Source: Lysinibacillus sphaericus OT4b.31
GTDB taxonomy: Bacteria; Bacillota; Bacilli; Bacillales_A; Planococcaceae
Direction: 5' to 3'
Assembly: GCF_000392615.1 (NCBI RefSeq)
Contig: NZ_KB933398.1
Span: forward strand, 1-64,000
DNA: 64,000 nucleotides
Positions 11,365-19,094 of this stretch are shown here, piece by piece (position 1 is the stretch's first letter; each line of letters starts with the position of its first letter). A program made the translations under genes and the position numbers. Below the pieces are notes generated by a model. The model saw only the letters and a list, made by a program, of their open reading frames with translations, ran no database searches and had not been told where the DNA came from.

Positions 11365-12312
11365 ATGGGACATAATCACGAGCATGGCCATAATCATACA
11401 CATGGCGCGAATAAGAAAGTATTATTAATATCATTTATAATTATAACGAGTTATATGGTTATTGAAGCGGTTGGCGGTTATTTAACAAATAGTTTGGCAC
11501 TGTTATCGGATGCCGGACATATGTTGAGTGATTCTATCTCACTAGCGATAGCTCTGCTGGCTTTTATGTTTGGAGAAAAAGCAGCTAGCTATAGCAAAAC
11601 ATATGGCTATAAACGTTTTGAAATTTTAGCAGCGGTGTTAAATGGTGTTACATTGATTTTAATTGCTTTATTTATTTTCTATGAAGCGATTGAACGTTTT
11701 GCGAATCCTCCTGAGGTAGCAACAACAGGCATGCTTATTATAAGTGTAATTGGCTTAGCGATAAATATATTAGTTGCATGGATTATGATGCGTGGTGGAG
11801 ATACAGAGGATAATCTAAATATGCGTGGGGCCTTTTTACATGTACTAAGTGATATGCTTGGTTCTGTGGGAGCAATTATAGCGGCCTTATGTATTATGTT
11901 TTTTGGTTGGGGTTGGGCTGATCCACTGGCAAGTGTCATTGTAGCAATTTTAGTACTGAGAAGCGGTTACTATGTAACGAAGGCTGCTATCCATGTTCTA
12001 ATGGAAGGAACACCTTCAAATGTTGATGTGCAGGATATTATTCAAACGATTGAGCAGACTAAAGGAGTCCAAAGCATCCATGATTTACATATATGGACGA
12101 TTACGAGTGGAACGAATGCCCTTTCCTGCCATGCAGTTGTTGCTGATCAGCTGAAGATTGCTGAAACTGACAATATATTACGTGACATCGAACATAATCT
12201 GGAGCATAAAGGAATAAAACATATAACGATTCAGTTGGAAACAGCAGCACATAAACATGATAATGCAATTTTATGTAAGATAAAAAGTGAACAAACGCAC
12301 CATCATCATTAA
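11365..12312 (+). CDS. czcD: Cation diffusion facilitator zinc exporter (CzcD type)
   Basis: A six-TM H+/metal antiporter of 315 residues. The start at ATG 11365 follows TGGAGGGA and gives the His-rich opening MGHNHEHGHNHTHG. The C-terminus is also His-rich (THHHH). Membrane metal sites carry HxxxD pairs: DAGHMLSDS in TM2 and HVLSDMLGS in TM5, the signature of Zn/Cd transporters. The cytoplasmic C-terminal domain (about 215-315) contains IHDLHIWTI. It is co-transcribed with the zinc repressor 65 bp upstream. It most likely exports Zn2+, possibly also Cd2+ and Co2+. Confidence 0.93.
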   Translation: MGHNHEHGHNHTHGANKKVLLISFIIITSYMVIEAVGGYLTNSLALLSDAGHMLSDSISLAIALLAFMFGEKAASYSKTYGYKRFEILAAVLNGVTLILIALFIFYEAIERFANPPEVATTGMLIISVIGLAINILVAWIMMRGGDTEDNLNMRGAFLHVLSDMLGSVGAIIAALCIMFFGWGWADPLASVIVAILVLRSGYYVTKAAIHVLMEGTPSNVDVQDIIQTIEQTKGVQSIHDLHIWTITSGTNALSCHAVVADQLKIAETDNILRDIEHNLEHKGIKHITIQLETAAHKHDNAILCKIKSEQTHHHH

Positions 12313-12342
12313 CAGTTTATTCCATATATTAAAACTTGTCGC

Positions 12343-12372
12343 TTTACATACCCTTCTTGGGTATAGTATGAT
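12343..12372 (+). promoter_or_regulatory. csoR promoter with CsoR operator in the spacer
   Basis: TTTACA (12343-12348) and TATGAT (12367-12372) are 18 bp apart. The whole spacer is filled by the palindrome ATACCC (12348-12353) - TTCTT - GGGTAT (12359-12364), the standard CsoR site. Repressor binding would occlude RNA polymerase until Cu(I) releases it. Confidence 0.85.
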
Positions 12373-12396
12373 AATGATGAACAGGAGGTGGATATG

Positions 12397-12729
12397 ATGG
12401 AGGACGCAGTGAAAGATGATGCTTGCCACACAGAGGAAGGGGCGTCGTGTCGAAAAAGTAATCACCCTGAGCGTGTTAAAAAGGATTTAACTACTCGTTT
12501 AAATCGAATCGAGGGTCAAATACGGGGCATTAAGGGCATGATTGAAAAAGACGTTTACTGTGATGATATTATTACGCAACTATCTGCTACGCAATCAGCT
12601 TTAAATAGTGTAGCGAGGATTTTATTAGAAGGTCATTTAAAAGGTTGTGTTGTAGATCGCTTGTCAGAAGGTGATGAGGCAGTCTTAGATGAATTAGTAG
12701 TGACTATTCAAAAATTAATGAAAAAATAA
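12397..12729 (+). CDS. csoR: Copper-sensing repressor CsoR
   Basis: A DUF156-family all-helical repressor. I placed the start at ATG 12397 (110 aa), 8 bp after AGGAGG. ATG 12394 is possible, and GTG 12388 overlaps the ribosome site. The Cu(I) ligands are all there: Cys in DVYCDD, and His and Cys in GHLKGC, with the 25-residue Cys-to-His gap of B. subtilis CsoR. The N-terminus carries extra Cys and His (DDACHTEEGASC), which is longer than average. It represses its own promoter and probably copA. Confidence 0.93.
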   Translation: MEDAVKDDACHTEEGASCRKSNHPERVKKDLTTRLNRIEGQIRGIKGMIEKDVYCDDIITQLSATQSALNSVARILLEGHLKGCVVDRLSEGDEAVLDELVVTIQKLMKK

Positions 12730-12833
12730 AAGAATTTATAGATGATACAGCTTTGATGACGACCAATGACAATCGAGGTTTTTAAACAGTATATACCTCT
12801 ATATCCTATTATAATTTAAAGGAGCGATTTTTT

Positions 12834-13040
12834 ATGCAAAATGTAACATTAAATGTGCAAGGTATGTCATGTGGGCATTGTGTAAGCTCAGTGGAAAAAA
12901 GTGTTGGAGCACTAACTGGCGTAGACCAAGTAAAAGTAAACTTAACAGATGGTTTAGTAGATGTAGCTTTCAACGAAGCACAAGTAACCCTTGAACAAAT
13001 AAAAGAAACGATTGACGATCAAGGTTATGAGGTAAAATAA
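12834..13040 (+). CDS. copZ: Copper chaperone CopZ
   Basis: A 68-residue single heavy-metal-associated domain that carries Cu(I) in the cytosol to CopA. The metal motif is GMSCGHC (residues 10-16). It is preceded by AAAGGAG. It sits 104 bp after csoR without an obvious CsoR palindrome of its own, so it may be transcribed from the csoR promoter. A hairpin terminator follows, which should make it more abundant than copA. Confidence 0.95.
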   Translation: MQNVTLNVQGMSCGHCVSSVEKSVGALTGVDQVKVNLTDGLVDVAFNEAQVTLEQIKETIDDQGYEVK

Positions 13041-13043
13041 GAT

Positions 13044-13076
13044 AAGAAGAGTGCTTAGGTAGCACTCTCTTCTTTT
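13044..13076 (+). terminator. Hairpin between copZ and copA
   Basis: Arms AGAGTGCT (13048-13055) and AGCACTCT (13061-13068), with an outer GAAG/CTTC extension and T-rich tail, form a probable partial terminator inside the copper cluster. Confidence 0.65.
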
Positions 13077-13084
13077 CAAATTTA

Positions 13085-13103
13085 TATACCCCCTATTGGT
13101 ATA
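13085..13103 (+). promoter_or_regulatory. Second CsoR operator, directly before copA
   Basis: The inverted repeat TATACC (13085-13090) - 7 bp - GGTATA (13098-13103) with an inner CCC resembles the CsoR site ahead of csoR. It lies 20 bp before the copA start. The overlapping TATAAA (13100-13105) could be a -10, but no good -35 is seen. Confidence 0.7.
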
Positions 13104-13122
13104 AAGAGAGGTGGAAAGGTAC

Positions 13123-15534
13123 ATGAGTTCAGAAATAAAAGAAGCCAATCTACAAATTACTGGGATGACGTGTGCAGCCTGTGCAACGCGTATAGAAAAA
13201 GGTTTGAATAAAATGGACGGCGTTGAGCAAGCAACTGTTAATCTAGCGCTTGAAAAATCAGCTATTAAATATAATCCTACGAAACTAACAGAGGCCGATT
13301 TTGAAAGAAAAATTGAAGCCCTTGGTTACGGTGTCGTAAAACAAAAAACAGAATTAGATATTACAGGGATGACGTGTGCAGCCTGCGCAACACGTATAGA
13401 AAAAGGATTAAATCAGCTTGAAGGTGTGTCACTGGCTAATGTTAACTTAGCGCTTGAAAAGGCAACAATTGAATTTAACCCGTCAGAGGTTGCCGTTGCC
13501 GATATTATTGCAAAAGTAGAGAAGTTAGGGTACGGGGCACATCAAAAAGCGGATGAACGAGCAACGGTAGATCATCGCGAAAAAGCCATTAAACAGCAAC
13601 AGCAAAAATTTATTTTATCGGCCATTCTTTCATTGCCGTTACTTTGGACGATGGTTGGCCATTTTTCATTTACTTCATTTTTATATGTCCCCGACTTGCT
13701 AATGAATCCATGGGTGCAATTGGTGCTAGCAACACCTGTTCAATTTATTATAGGGAAACAATTTTATGTTGGTGCATATAAAGCTTTACGTAATGGTAGT
13801 GCCAATATGGACGTACTTGTAGTAATGGGGACATCTGCAGCCTATTTCTATAGTGTCTATCAAGCAATTGTGACAGCAGGTTCACACCATGTTCCACACT
13901 TATATTTTGAAACGAGTGCCGTACTAATTACCTTAATTTTATTAGGTAAATTATTTGAAGCAAAGGCAAAAGGTCGTTCATCTGAAGCCATTAAAAAACT
14001 AATGGGTCTTCAAGCAAAAACTGCGATAGTCGTGCATGACGGAGTTGAGAAAGAAGTACCTTTAGAAGAAGTTGTAATTGGTGATATTATCTTAGTCAAA
14101 CCAGGTGAAAAAATTCCAGTAGATGGTGCAGTGTTAGAAGGAACAACAGCCGTGGATGAATCCATGTTAACTGGGGAAAGTTTACCTGTCGATAAACAGC
14201 AAGGTGACCTCTTATTCGGTTCAACCATCAATAAAAATGGCTTCATTAAAATGTCAGCTACAAAAGTAGGTCGTGACACAGCACTAGCGCAAATTATAAA
14301 AGTTGTAGAAGATGCACAGGGTTCAAAAGCGCCAATTCAACGGTTAGCAGACCAAATTTCAGGCGTATTTGTACCAATCGTAGTTGGTATAGCAATTGTA
14401 ACGTTTCTCATTTGGATTATCTGGGTTCGACCAGGTGAAGTTACACCTGCGCTTGAAGTATTAATTGCGGTACTTGTTATTGCTTGTCCGTGTGCTCTTG
14501 GTTTAGCTACACCAACATCTATAATGGCAGGATCAGGTCGTGCAGCTGAATTTGGCATTCTATTTAAAGGTGGCGAGCACTTAGAGCAAACACAAAGCAT
14601 CGATACAGTTGTTGTCGATAAAACAGGAACAGTTACACATGGTAAACCGGTATTAACGGATGTCATGGCAGCTGCAAATCAAAACGAAGAGAAATTTTTA
14701 TCATTGATAGGTGCAGCAGAGAAGCAATCCGAGCATCCCTTGGCAGAAGCCATCGTTCAAGGGATTGTAGATCGTGGTATTGAGCTTGGAGATGTACAAT
14801 TTTTCGAAGCAATTCCTGGCTACGGTGTGCAAGCGACAGTATCCGGTCAGGCAGTTGTGATTGGGACACGTAAATTAATGAAACAATATAGTATTGATAT
14901 AGACGAAGTGCTTCCAGAAATGGAGATGCTAGAGGAGAACGGCAAAACAGCGATGTTAGCTGCCATTAATGGACACTATGCAGGTCTAGTAGCAGTTGCA
15001 GATACAGTAAAAGATACATCAAAAGAAGCAGTTCGTCGTTTACAAGACATGGGTATCACAGTCATTATGATGACGGGTGACAATGAACGTACAGCAACAG
15101 CAATCGGTGCAGAAGTGGGAGTCGATAATGTGATTGCTGAAGTGCTTCCAGAAGGTAAAGCAGATGAGGTGAAAAAACTACAAGCTGCTGGTAAAAAAGT
15201 GGCGATGGTCGGAGATGGTATTAATGATGCGCCAGCACTTGCCACAGCCAATATTGGAATGGCAATTGGAACGGGGACAGATGTAGCGATGGAAGCTGCG
15301 GATATTACGCTAATTCGAGGTGACTTAAACAGTATTGCTGATGCAATCATTATGAGTCGGAAGACAATGCGCAATATTAAACAAAACTTATTCTGGGCGT
15401 TTGCTTACAATACGCTAGGTATCCCAATTGCTGCAATTGGACTTCTGGCTCCTTGGGTAGCAGGTGCCGCAATGGCATTTAGTTCAGTATCTGTTGTCTT
15501 AAATGCTTTACGTTTACAGCGGGTAAAATTATAG
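13123..15534 (+). CDS. copA: Copper-exporting P1B-type ATPase CopA
   Basis: This membrane pump exports Cu(I) using ATP. I start at ATG 13123 (803 aa), 8 bp after GAGAGGTGG; a GTG at 13111 overlaps that site. Two N-terminal heavy-metal domains each carry [16 protein letters not shown] (starting near residues 11 and 79), a recent-looking duplication. Then come the membrane CPC motif ([11 protein letters not shown]), the phosphorylation site DKTGT, the nucleotide-domain SEHPLAEA and the hinge [10 protein letters not shown]. It is the final gene of the csoR-copZ-copA unit, behind its own CsoR site. Confidence 0.97.
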   Translation: MSSEIKEANLQITGMTCAACATRIEKGLNKMDGVEQATVNLALEKSAIKYNPTKLTEADFERKIEALGYGVVKQKTELDITGMTCAACATRIEKGLNQLEGVSLANVNLALEKATIEFNPSEVAVADIIAKVEKLGYGAHQKADERATVDHREKAIKQQQQKFILSAILSLPLLWTMVGHFSFTSFLYVPDLLMNPWVQLVLATPVQFIIGKQFYVGAYKALRNGSANMDVLVVMGTSAAYFYSVYQAIVTAGSHHVPHLYFETSAVLITLILLGKLFEAKAKGRSSEAIKKLMGLQAKTAIVVHDGVEKEVPLEEVVIGDIILVKPGEKIPVDGAVLEGTTAVDESMLTGESLPVDKQQGDLLFGSTINKNGFIKMSATKVGRDTALAQIIKVVEDAQGSKAPIQRLADQISGVFVPIVVGIAIVTFLIWIIWVRPGEVTPALEVLIAVLVIACPCALGLATPTSIMAGSGRAAEFGILFKGGEHLEQTQSIDTVVVDKTGTVTHGKPVLTDVMAAANQNEEKFLSLIGAAEKQSEHPLAEAIVQGIVDRGIELGDVQFFEAIPGYGVQATVSGQAVVIGTRKLMKQYSIDIDEVLPEMEMLEENGKTAMLAAINGHYAGLVAVADTVKDTSKEAVRRLQDMGITVIMMTGDNERTATAIGAEVGVDNVIAEVLPEGKADEVKKLQAAGKKVAMVGDGINDAPALATANIGMAIGTGTDVAMEAADITLIRGDLNSIADAIIMSRKTMRNIKQNLFWAFAYNTLGIPIAAIGLLAPWVAGAAMAFSSVSVVLNALRLQRVKL

Positions 15535-15545
15535 CTATAAATAAG

Positions 15546-15570
15546 GCCCACTTCGGTGGGTTTATTTTTA
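15546..15570 (+). terminator. Terminator after copA
   Basis: CCCAC (15547-15551), a TTCG tetraloop and GTGGG (15556-15560) are followed by a T-rich run. Confidence 0.8.
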
Positions 15571-15621
15571 TGGTCTATTTTAAGACAGTACATGTTGATT
15601 CTGTTTTTCACTTTCTCACTA

Positions 15622-15630
15622 TGATACAAT
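15622..15630 (+). promoter_or_regulatory. Possible extended -10 promoter of dgk-dck
   Basis: TG (15622-15623), one base, then TACAAT (15625-15630) forms an extended -10. No clear -35 is present. Confidence 0.4.
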
Positions 15631-15686
15631 GAAAGGCACTGATTTAATTTATACTTTATTCATAGAATGTAAAGGAGGAGCTTCTA

Positions 15687-16325
15687 GTGACGGTCCCATT
15701 TGTTACGGTAGAAGGTCCGATTGGTGTTGGTAAAACCTCTTTATCTAAAGAGATTGCGGCGACATTTAATTACCATCTATTAAAAGAAATAGTAGACGAA
15801 AATCCCTTTTTAAATAAGTTTTATGAGGATATTGAGGAATGGAGTTTCCAGACGGAAATGTTCTTCCTATGTAATCGTTATAAGCAATTAACAGATGTAA
15901 AAAAAATCCGTTCAGCAGATGAAACCCCTGTTGTGGCAGACTACCACATTTTTAAAAATTTAATATTTGCTAAGCGTACATTGTCACCGACTGAATATGA
16001 TAAATACGAAGAAATCTATCAAATTTTGACGAAGGACATGCCCGTTCCGAATGTGGTCGTTTATTTATATGCGAGTGTGGATACGTTAATGAAACGAATT
16101 GCCATGCGTGGTCGTGAATTTGAAAAAATGATTTCGCGTGAATATATGGAACAGCTAGTAGCAGATTATCATTCTTTTATTGAGCATTTTGAGAAGATGC
16201 ATCCACAAATTCCCGTTATTCGCTTTAACGGTGATCAGCTAGATTTCGTGAAAAACCCAAATGATTTACAATATATTGTAAAAGTAATAAAGGATACGTT
16301 ACAACAAAGGAGCTTGCAACAATGA
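15687..16325 (+). CDS. dgk: Deoxyguanosine kinase (YaaG type)
   Basis: This cytosolic nucleoside-salvage kinase phosphorylates purine deoxynucleosides, mainly deoxyguanosine. The 212 residues start at GTG 15687 behind AAAGGAGGAG. Visible features are the P-loop EGPIGVGKTS (residues 9-18), EWSFQTEMFFLCNRYKQ, and the lid-type RGREFEKMI. The pattern follows B. subtilis Dgk rather than Dck. It overlaps dck by four bases (ATGA), so the two are translationally coupled. In B. subtilis the order is dck-dgk; here it is dgk-dck. Confidence 0.9.
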   Translation: MTVPFVTVEGPIGVGKTSLSKEIAATFNYHLLKEIVDENPFLNKFYEDIEEWSFQTEMFFLCNRYKQLTDVKKIRSADETPVVADYHIFKNLIFAKRTLSPTEYDKYEEIYQILTKDMPVPNVVVYLYASVDTLMKRIAMRGREFEKMISREYMEQLVADYHSFIEHFEKMHPQIPVIRFNGDQLDFVKNPNDLQYIVKVIKDTLQQRSLQQ

Positions 16326-16990
16326 ATTTGAGAGAAAAATACGATATTCCACCACATACGGTTGTCACAATTGCCGGTACAGTTGGCGTAGGAAAATCAA
16401 CTATGACAAAGGCGCTAGCTGAGGCATTAAATTTCCGTACATCATTCGAAAAGGTGGATACCAACCCGTATTTAGATAAATTTTATGAGGACTTTGAAAA
16501 ATGGAGCTTCCATCTTCAGGTGTACTTCCTTGCTGAACGCTTTAAGGAACAAAAACGTATTTTTGAATACGGTGGTGGTTTTATTCAAGATCGCTCTATC
16601 TATGAAGATACAGGTATTTTTGCAAAGATGCATTTCGATAAAGGAACGATGAATCCTACCGATTATGAGACCTATACTAATTTATTCGAAGCGATGGTGA
16701 TGACGCCATACTTCCCACACCCTGATTTACTTATCTATTTAGAGGGTCCGATTGATGATGTAATTGGCCGTATTCAAGAGCGTGGTCGTGAGATGGAGCA
16801 ACAAACACCAAATGATTATTGGATTGAGATGCATGAACGTTACGAGAGTTGGATTAATAATTTTAATTCATGCCCAGTACTTCGTTTAGATATTAATGAT
16901 TATGATTTATTGAAAAATCCTGACGCAATTGAATCAATTGTGAGTCGCATCAGTCATATGCTAAAACAAACAAGCCATTTACGTAAATAG
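16322..16990 (+). CDS. dck: Deoxyadenosine/deoxycytidine kinase (YaaF type)
   Basis: This salvage kinase acts on deoxycytidine and deoxyadenosine. The 222-residue sequence has the P-loop AGTVGVGKST (about 18-27), EKWSFHLQVYFLAERFKEQ, the DRS motif QDRSIYEDTGIFAKM and the basic lid RGREMEQQT. It is the second gene of a coupled pair and is followed by a large hairpin. The two kinases are paralogues, and the DRS region separates this one from Dgk. Confidence 0.92.
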   Translation: MNLREKYDIPPHTVVTIAGTVGVGKSTMTKALAEALNFRTSFEKVDTNPYLDKFYEDFEKWSFHLQVYFLAERFKEQKRIFEYGGGFIQDRSIYEDTGIFAKMHFDKGTMNPTDYETYTNLFEAMVMTPYFPHPDLLIYLEGPIDDVIGRIQERGREMEQQTPNDYWIEMHERYESWINNFNSCPVLRLDINDYDLLKNPDAIESIVSRISHMLKQTSHLRK

Positions 16991-17060
16991 CAGTCTTTCA
17001 ACCTTTAACCATTACTAGCCTAGTAAGAATAATTGAAGTGATTTAAGAAAATAAATGAGT

Positions 17061-17104
17061 AAAAGACGTGAGACAATATGAAGCCTATTGTTATCACGTC
17101 TTTT
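17061..17104 (+). terminator. Hairpin between dck and the LOG gene
   Basis: Arms AAAAGACGTGA (17061-17071) and TCACGTCTTTT (17094-17104) enclose a second stem ACAATA (17073-17078)/TATTGT (17086-17091). It ends in only four T, directly before the next ribosome site. Confidence 0.6.
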
Positions 17105-17122
17105 GCAATAGGAGGAATGATT

Positions 17123-17653
17123 ATGAGAATAGCGGTATATTGCGGCTCTGGGTTAGGCGTAAACCCAATTTATGCAGAGAAAGCAGAGGAGTTAGGTACG
17201 GTTTTGGCGGAAAATGGACATGGTGTTGTGTATGGGGGTTCAAAAACAGGGTTAATGGGAAAAGTGGCAGATGCGGTGTTAACAGCAGGTGGAGAAGTGA
17301 TTGGAGTAATGCCTACACATTTACAAAAAAGAGAAGTCGCTCATGCTTCTTTGACAGAAATCCATTTTGTAGAGTCTATGCACATCCGTAAGGCAAAAAT
17401 GGTGGAACTAGCTGGTGCTTTCATCGCTTTGCCGGGTGGAGGGGGTACAATGGATGAATATTTTGAAGTGTTTACATGGGCGCAAATTGGGCTACATGAA
17501 AAACCAGTTATTTTATATAATGTAAATGGGTTTTATGATGCGCTGCTGCAACATTTTACTAGAATGTTAGAGGAAGGCTTTATCCGTACTGAACAAAAAT
17601 CACTCATTCGTGTAGCCACGACACCGGAAGAAGTTTTAGAAATTATTAAGTAG
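17123..17653 (+). CDS. LOG-family protein (cytokinin riboside monophosphate phosphoribohydrolase-like)
   Basis: A 176-residue Rossmann-fold protein with the LOG signature: MHIRKAKM and PGGGGTMDEYFE (about 108-119). Homologues such as B. subtilis YvdD cleave nucleoside 5'-monophosphates to base and ribose 5-phosphate; the natural bacterial substrate is not settled. I chose ATG 17123 because TAGGAGG lies 7 bp upstream. In-frame starts at 17078 and 17117 fit the ribosome site less well or fall inside the hairpin. It is a single gene with its own terminator, next to nucleoside kinases, which would suit a nucleotide salvage role. Confidence 0.88.
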   Translation: MRIAVYCGSGLGVNPIYAEKAEELGTVLAENGHGVVYGGSKTGLMGKVADAVLTAGGEVIGVMPTHLQKREVAHASLTEIHFVESMHIRKAKMVELAGAFIALPGGGGTMDEYFEVFTWAQIGLHEKPVILYNVNGFYDALLQHFTRMLEEGFIRTEQKSLIRVATTPEEVLEIIK

Positions 17654-17688
17654 ACATGGGCAAATACTGCGGATGTCAGATTGATGAC

Positions 17689-17726
17689 AAAAGGTATTCG
17701 GTATGCGAGCATTCCGAATACCTTTT
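17689..17726 (+). terminator. Terminator after the LOG gene
   Basis: Perfect 13-bp arms AAAAGGTATTCGG (17689-17701) and CCGAATACCTTTT (17714-17726) are separated by 12 bp. Confidence 0.8.
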
Positions 17727-17785
17727 AAAATTAATAGGCTAGATTCTTCAAATTTGTCATCCTATCCATTTTCACACGTATACTA

Positions 17786-17900
17786 GTTGATTGGAGCGTA
17801 GGCGGGAGACATCTGCGGGAATAGCATGAGCAAAAGGCCCCCGCAGGAGCGTAGCGTAGAGAAGACTGAAGTCATGACCGCCATAGCGGAAAGCAACGGG
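17786..17900. repeat. GC-rich Bacillaceae-type intergenic repeat
   Basis: This 115-bp stretch begins GTTGATTGGAGCG, contains inverted CTGCGGG/CCCGCAG elements (about 17814-17845) and ends AGCGGAAAGCAACGGG. It is much more GC-rich than its surroundings. Its ends and the CTGCGGG..CCCGCAGGAGCG core match a dispersed repeat I recall from many Bacillaceae genomes. It has no coding capacity. Only one copy lies in this window, so repeat status rests on remembered similarity. Confidence 0.65.
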
Positions 17901-17974
17901 TTCATATAGGTAATTCTATATTTATATAGAAAAAGATTGTAAACAAACTCAATCTTTGCGTTTGCCTACAGTCT

Positions 17975-18005
17975 GAGGGTTACGAAATGCATAGCCTTTC
18001 CGAAC
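17975..18005. terminator. Hairpin in the LOG-chemoreceptor gap
   Basis: GAGGGTT-AC-GAAA pairs with TTTC-CG-AACCCTTTT around a TGCATAGCC loop. It may end transcription reading in from the repeat. The 17654-18150 gap otherwise holds only the LOG terminator and the GC-rich repeat. Confidence 0.45.
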
Positions 18006-18150
18006 CCTTTTGTCTTAAAGTTGTAAAATAATTATACAAGCTAATTATGTATGGCGTGCGTAATTAGATTATAATGTAAATAATGAACATAAAAAATGGT
18101 AAATAAAGGAATTATTGTTCCAGCTAAAAGGAATGATTAAGGTGGATTTC

Positions 18151-19059
18151 ATGCAAAAAATAGACACACTAGTAACAGATGATTTAGTGGTTCAGGCAAT
18201 CGAACGAAATGTGGCCATTATCCGCTTTGATATGAATCGGAAAGTTGCCTATGTGAATGAGATATTTGCAAAAACGATGGGCTATACAGTAAATGAAATG
18301 ATAGGAAAGAGTCATAACGAATTTTGTTTCCCTAAATTTGTAAATAGCCCGATTTATGAAAATTTTTGGCGTAACTTAGCGGCAGGAAGAAACTTTCAGG
18401 ATAAAATCGAAAGAATGGATGTACATGGAAAGAGCGTTTGGCTTGAGGCTACCTACATGCCTGTGTTTGCGAATAATTCAAGAAAAGTAATAGGCGTATC
18501 AAAAATCGCCACGAATATTACAGAACGTCAAAATACTATTATTAATGTAGCAGACAACCTAAAGAAAATGTCCACCCAACTCCATAGTCGTTCAGAGGCG
18601 GGCATAAAAAATAGTGAGGGTTTGTTAGACACAATACAAGAAGTGTCACAAGAATATAAGGAGAACGTGAGAAATCTTTCACAGTTGCAAAGTCAGGCTG
18701 AATCGATTACAGGTATAGTTAAAACTATACAAGACATTGCTTCCCAAACAAATTTACTGGCATTAAATGCAGCTATTGAAGCAGCAAGAGCAGGCGAATA
18801 TGGAAGAGGTTTTGATGTTGTCGCTAAAGAGGTTAGAAAACTTTCAGTGAGGGTTGAGCAATCCATCTTAGAAGTGAAAGATAATGTTGAGGGCATAATA
18901 CGTGAAATTGGGCAGGTCACAGAAAGTATTACACGCATAGCTGAAAAGGTTGAGAAAACAAACGCACAGATTAATGTGGCTTCTAGTGACTTCGTTGAAA
19001 TTGCTTCTGCAGCGGAAGCATTGGATGAACGTTCAAAACAATTTACAGAATTAATTTAA
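18151..19059 (+). CDS. Soluble PAS-domain methyl-accepting chemotaxis protein
   Basis: A 302-residue cytoplasmic receptor with no membrane segment. The N-terminal PAS domain (about 15-130) contains [20 protein letters not shown] and ends in the PAC-like [13 protein letters not shown]. The short signalling domain has the conserved hairpin tip [26 protein letters not shown] that contacts CheA/CheW. It resembles aerotaxis-type or YfmS-like soluble receptors; the ligand (redox, oxygen or haem) cannot be told. I start at ATG 18151 after AAGGTGG. A TTG at 18115 would add 12 residues. It is a single gene ended by a strong bidirectional terminator. Confidence 0.85.
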   Translation: MQKIDTLVTDDLVVQAIERNVAIIRFDMNRKVAYVNEIFAKTMGYTVNEMIGKSHNEFCFPKFVNSPIYENFWRNLAAGRNFQDKIERMDVHGKSVWLEATYMPVFANNSRKVIGVSKIATNITERQNTIINVADNLKKMSTQLHSRSEAGIKNSEGLLDTIQEVSQEYKENVRNLSQLQSQAESITGIVKTIQDIASQTNLLALNAAIEAARAGEYGRGFDVVAKEVRKLSVRVEQSILEVKDNVEGIIREIGQVTESITRIAEKVEKTNAQINVASSDFVEIASAAEALDERSKQFTELI

Positions 19060-19061
19060 AA

Positions 19062-19091
19062 GAAGCATGTGGCAACTTAGCCACATGCTTC
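19062..19091. terminator. Bidirectional terminator, chemoreceptor / MFS exporter
   Basis: Perfect 12-bp arms GAAGCATGTGGC (19062-19073) and GCCACATGCTTC (19080-19091) lie between two convergent genes. Confidence 0.85.
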
Positions 19092-19094
19092 AAC

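Noticed and set aside
17068..17391. 107-codon ORF in another frame of the LOG gene
   Set aside because: It overlaps the hairpin and the conserved LOG frame, and has Arg/Gly/Cys-rich out-of-frame composition.
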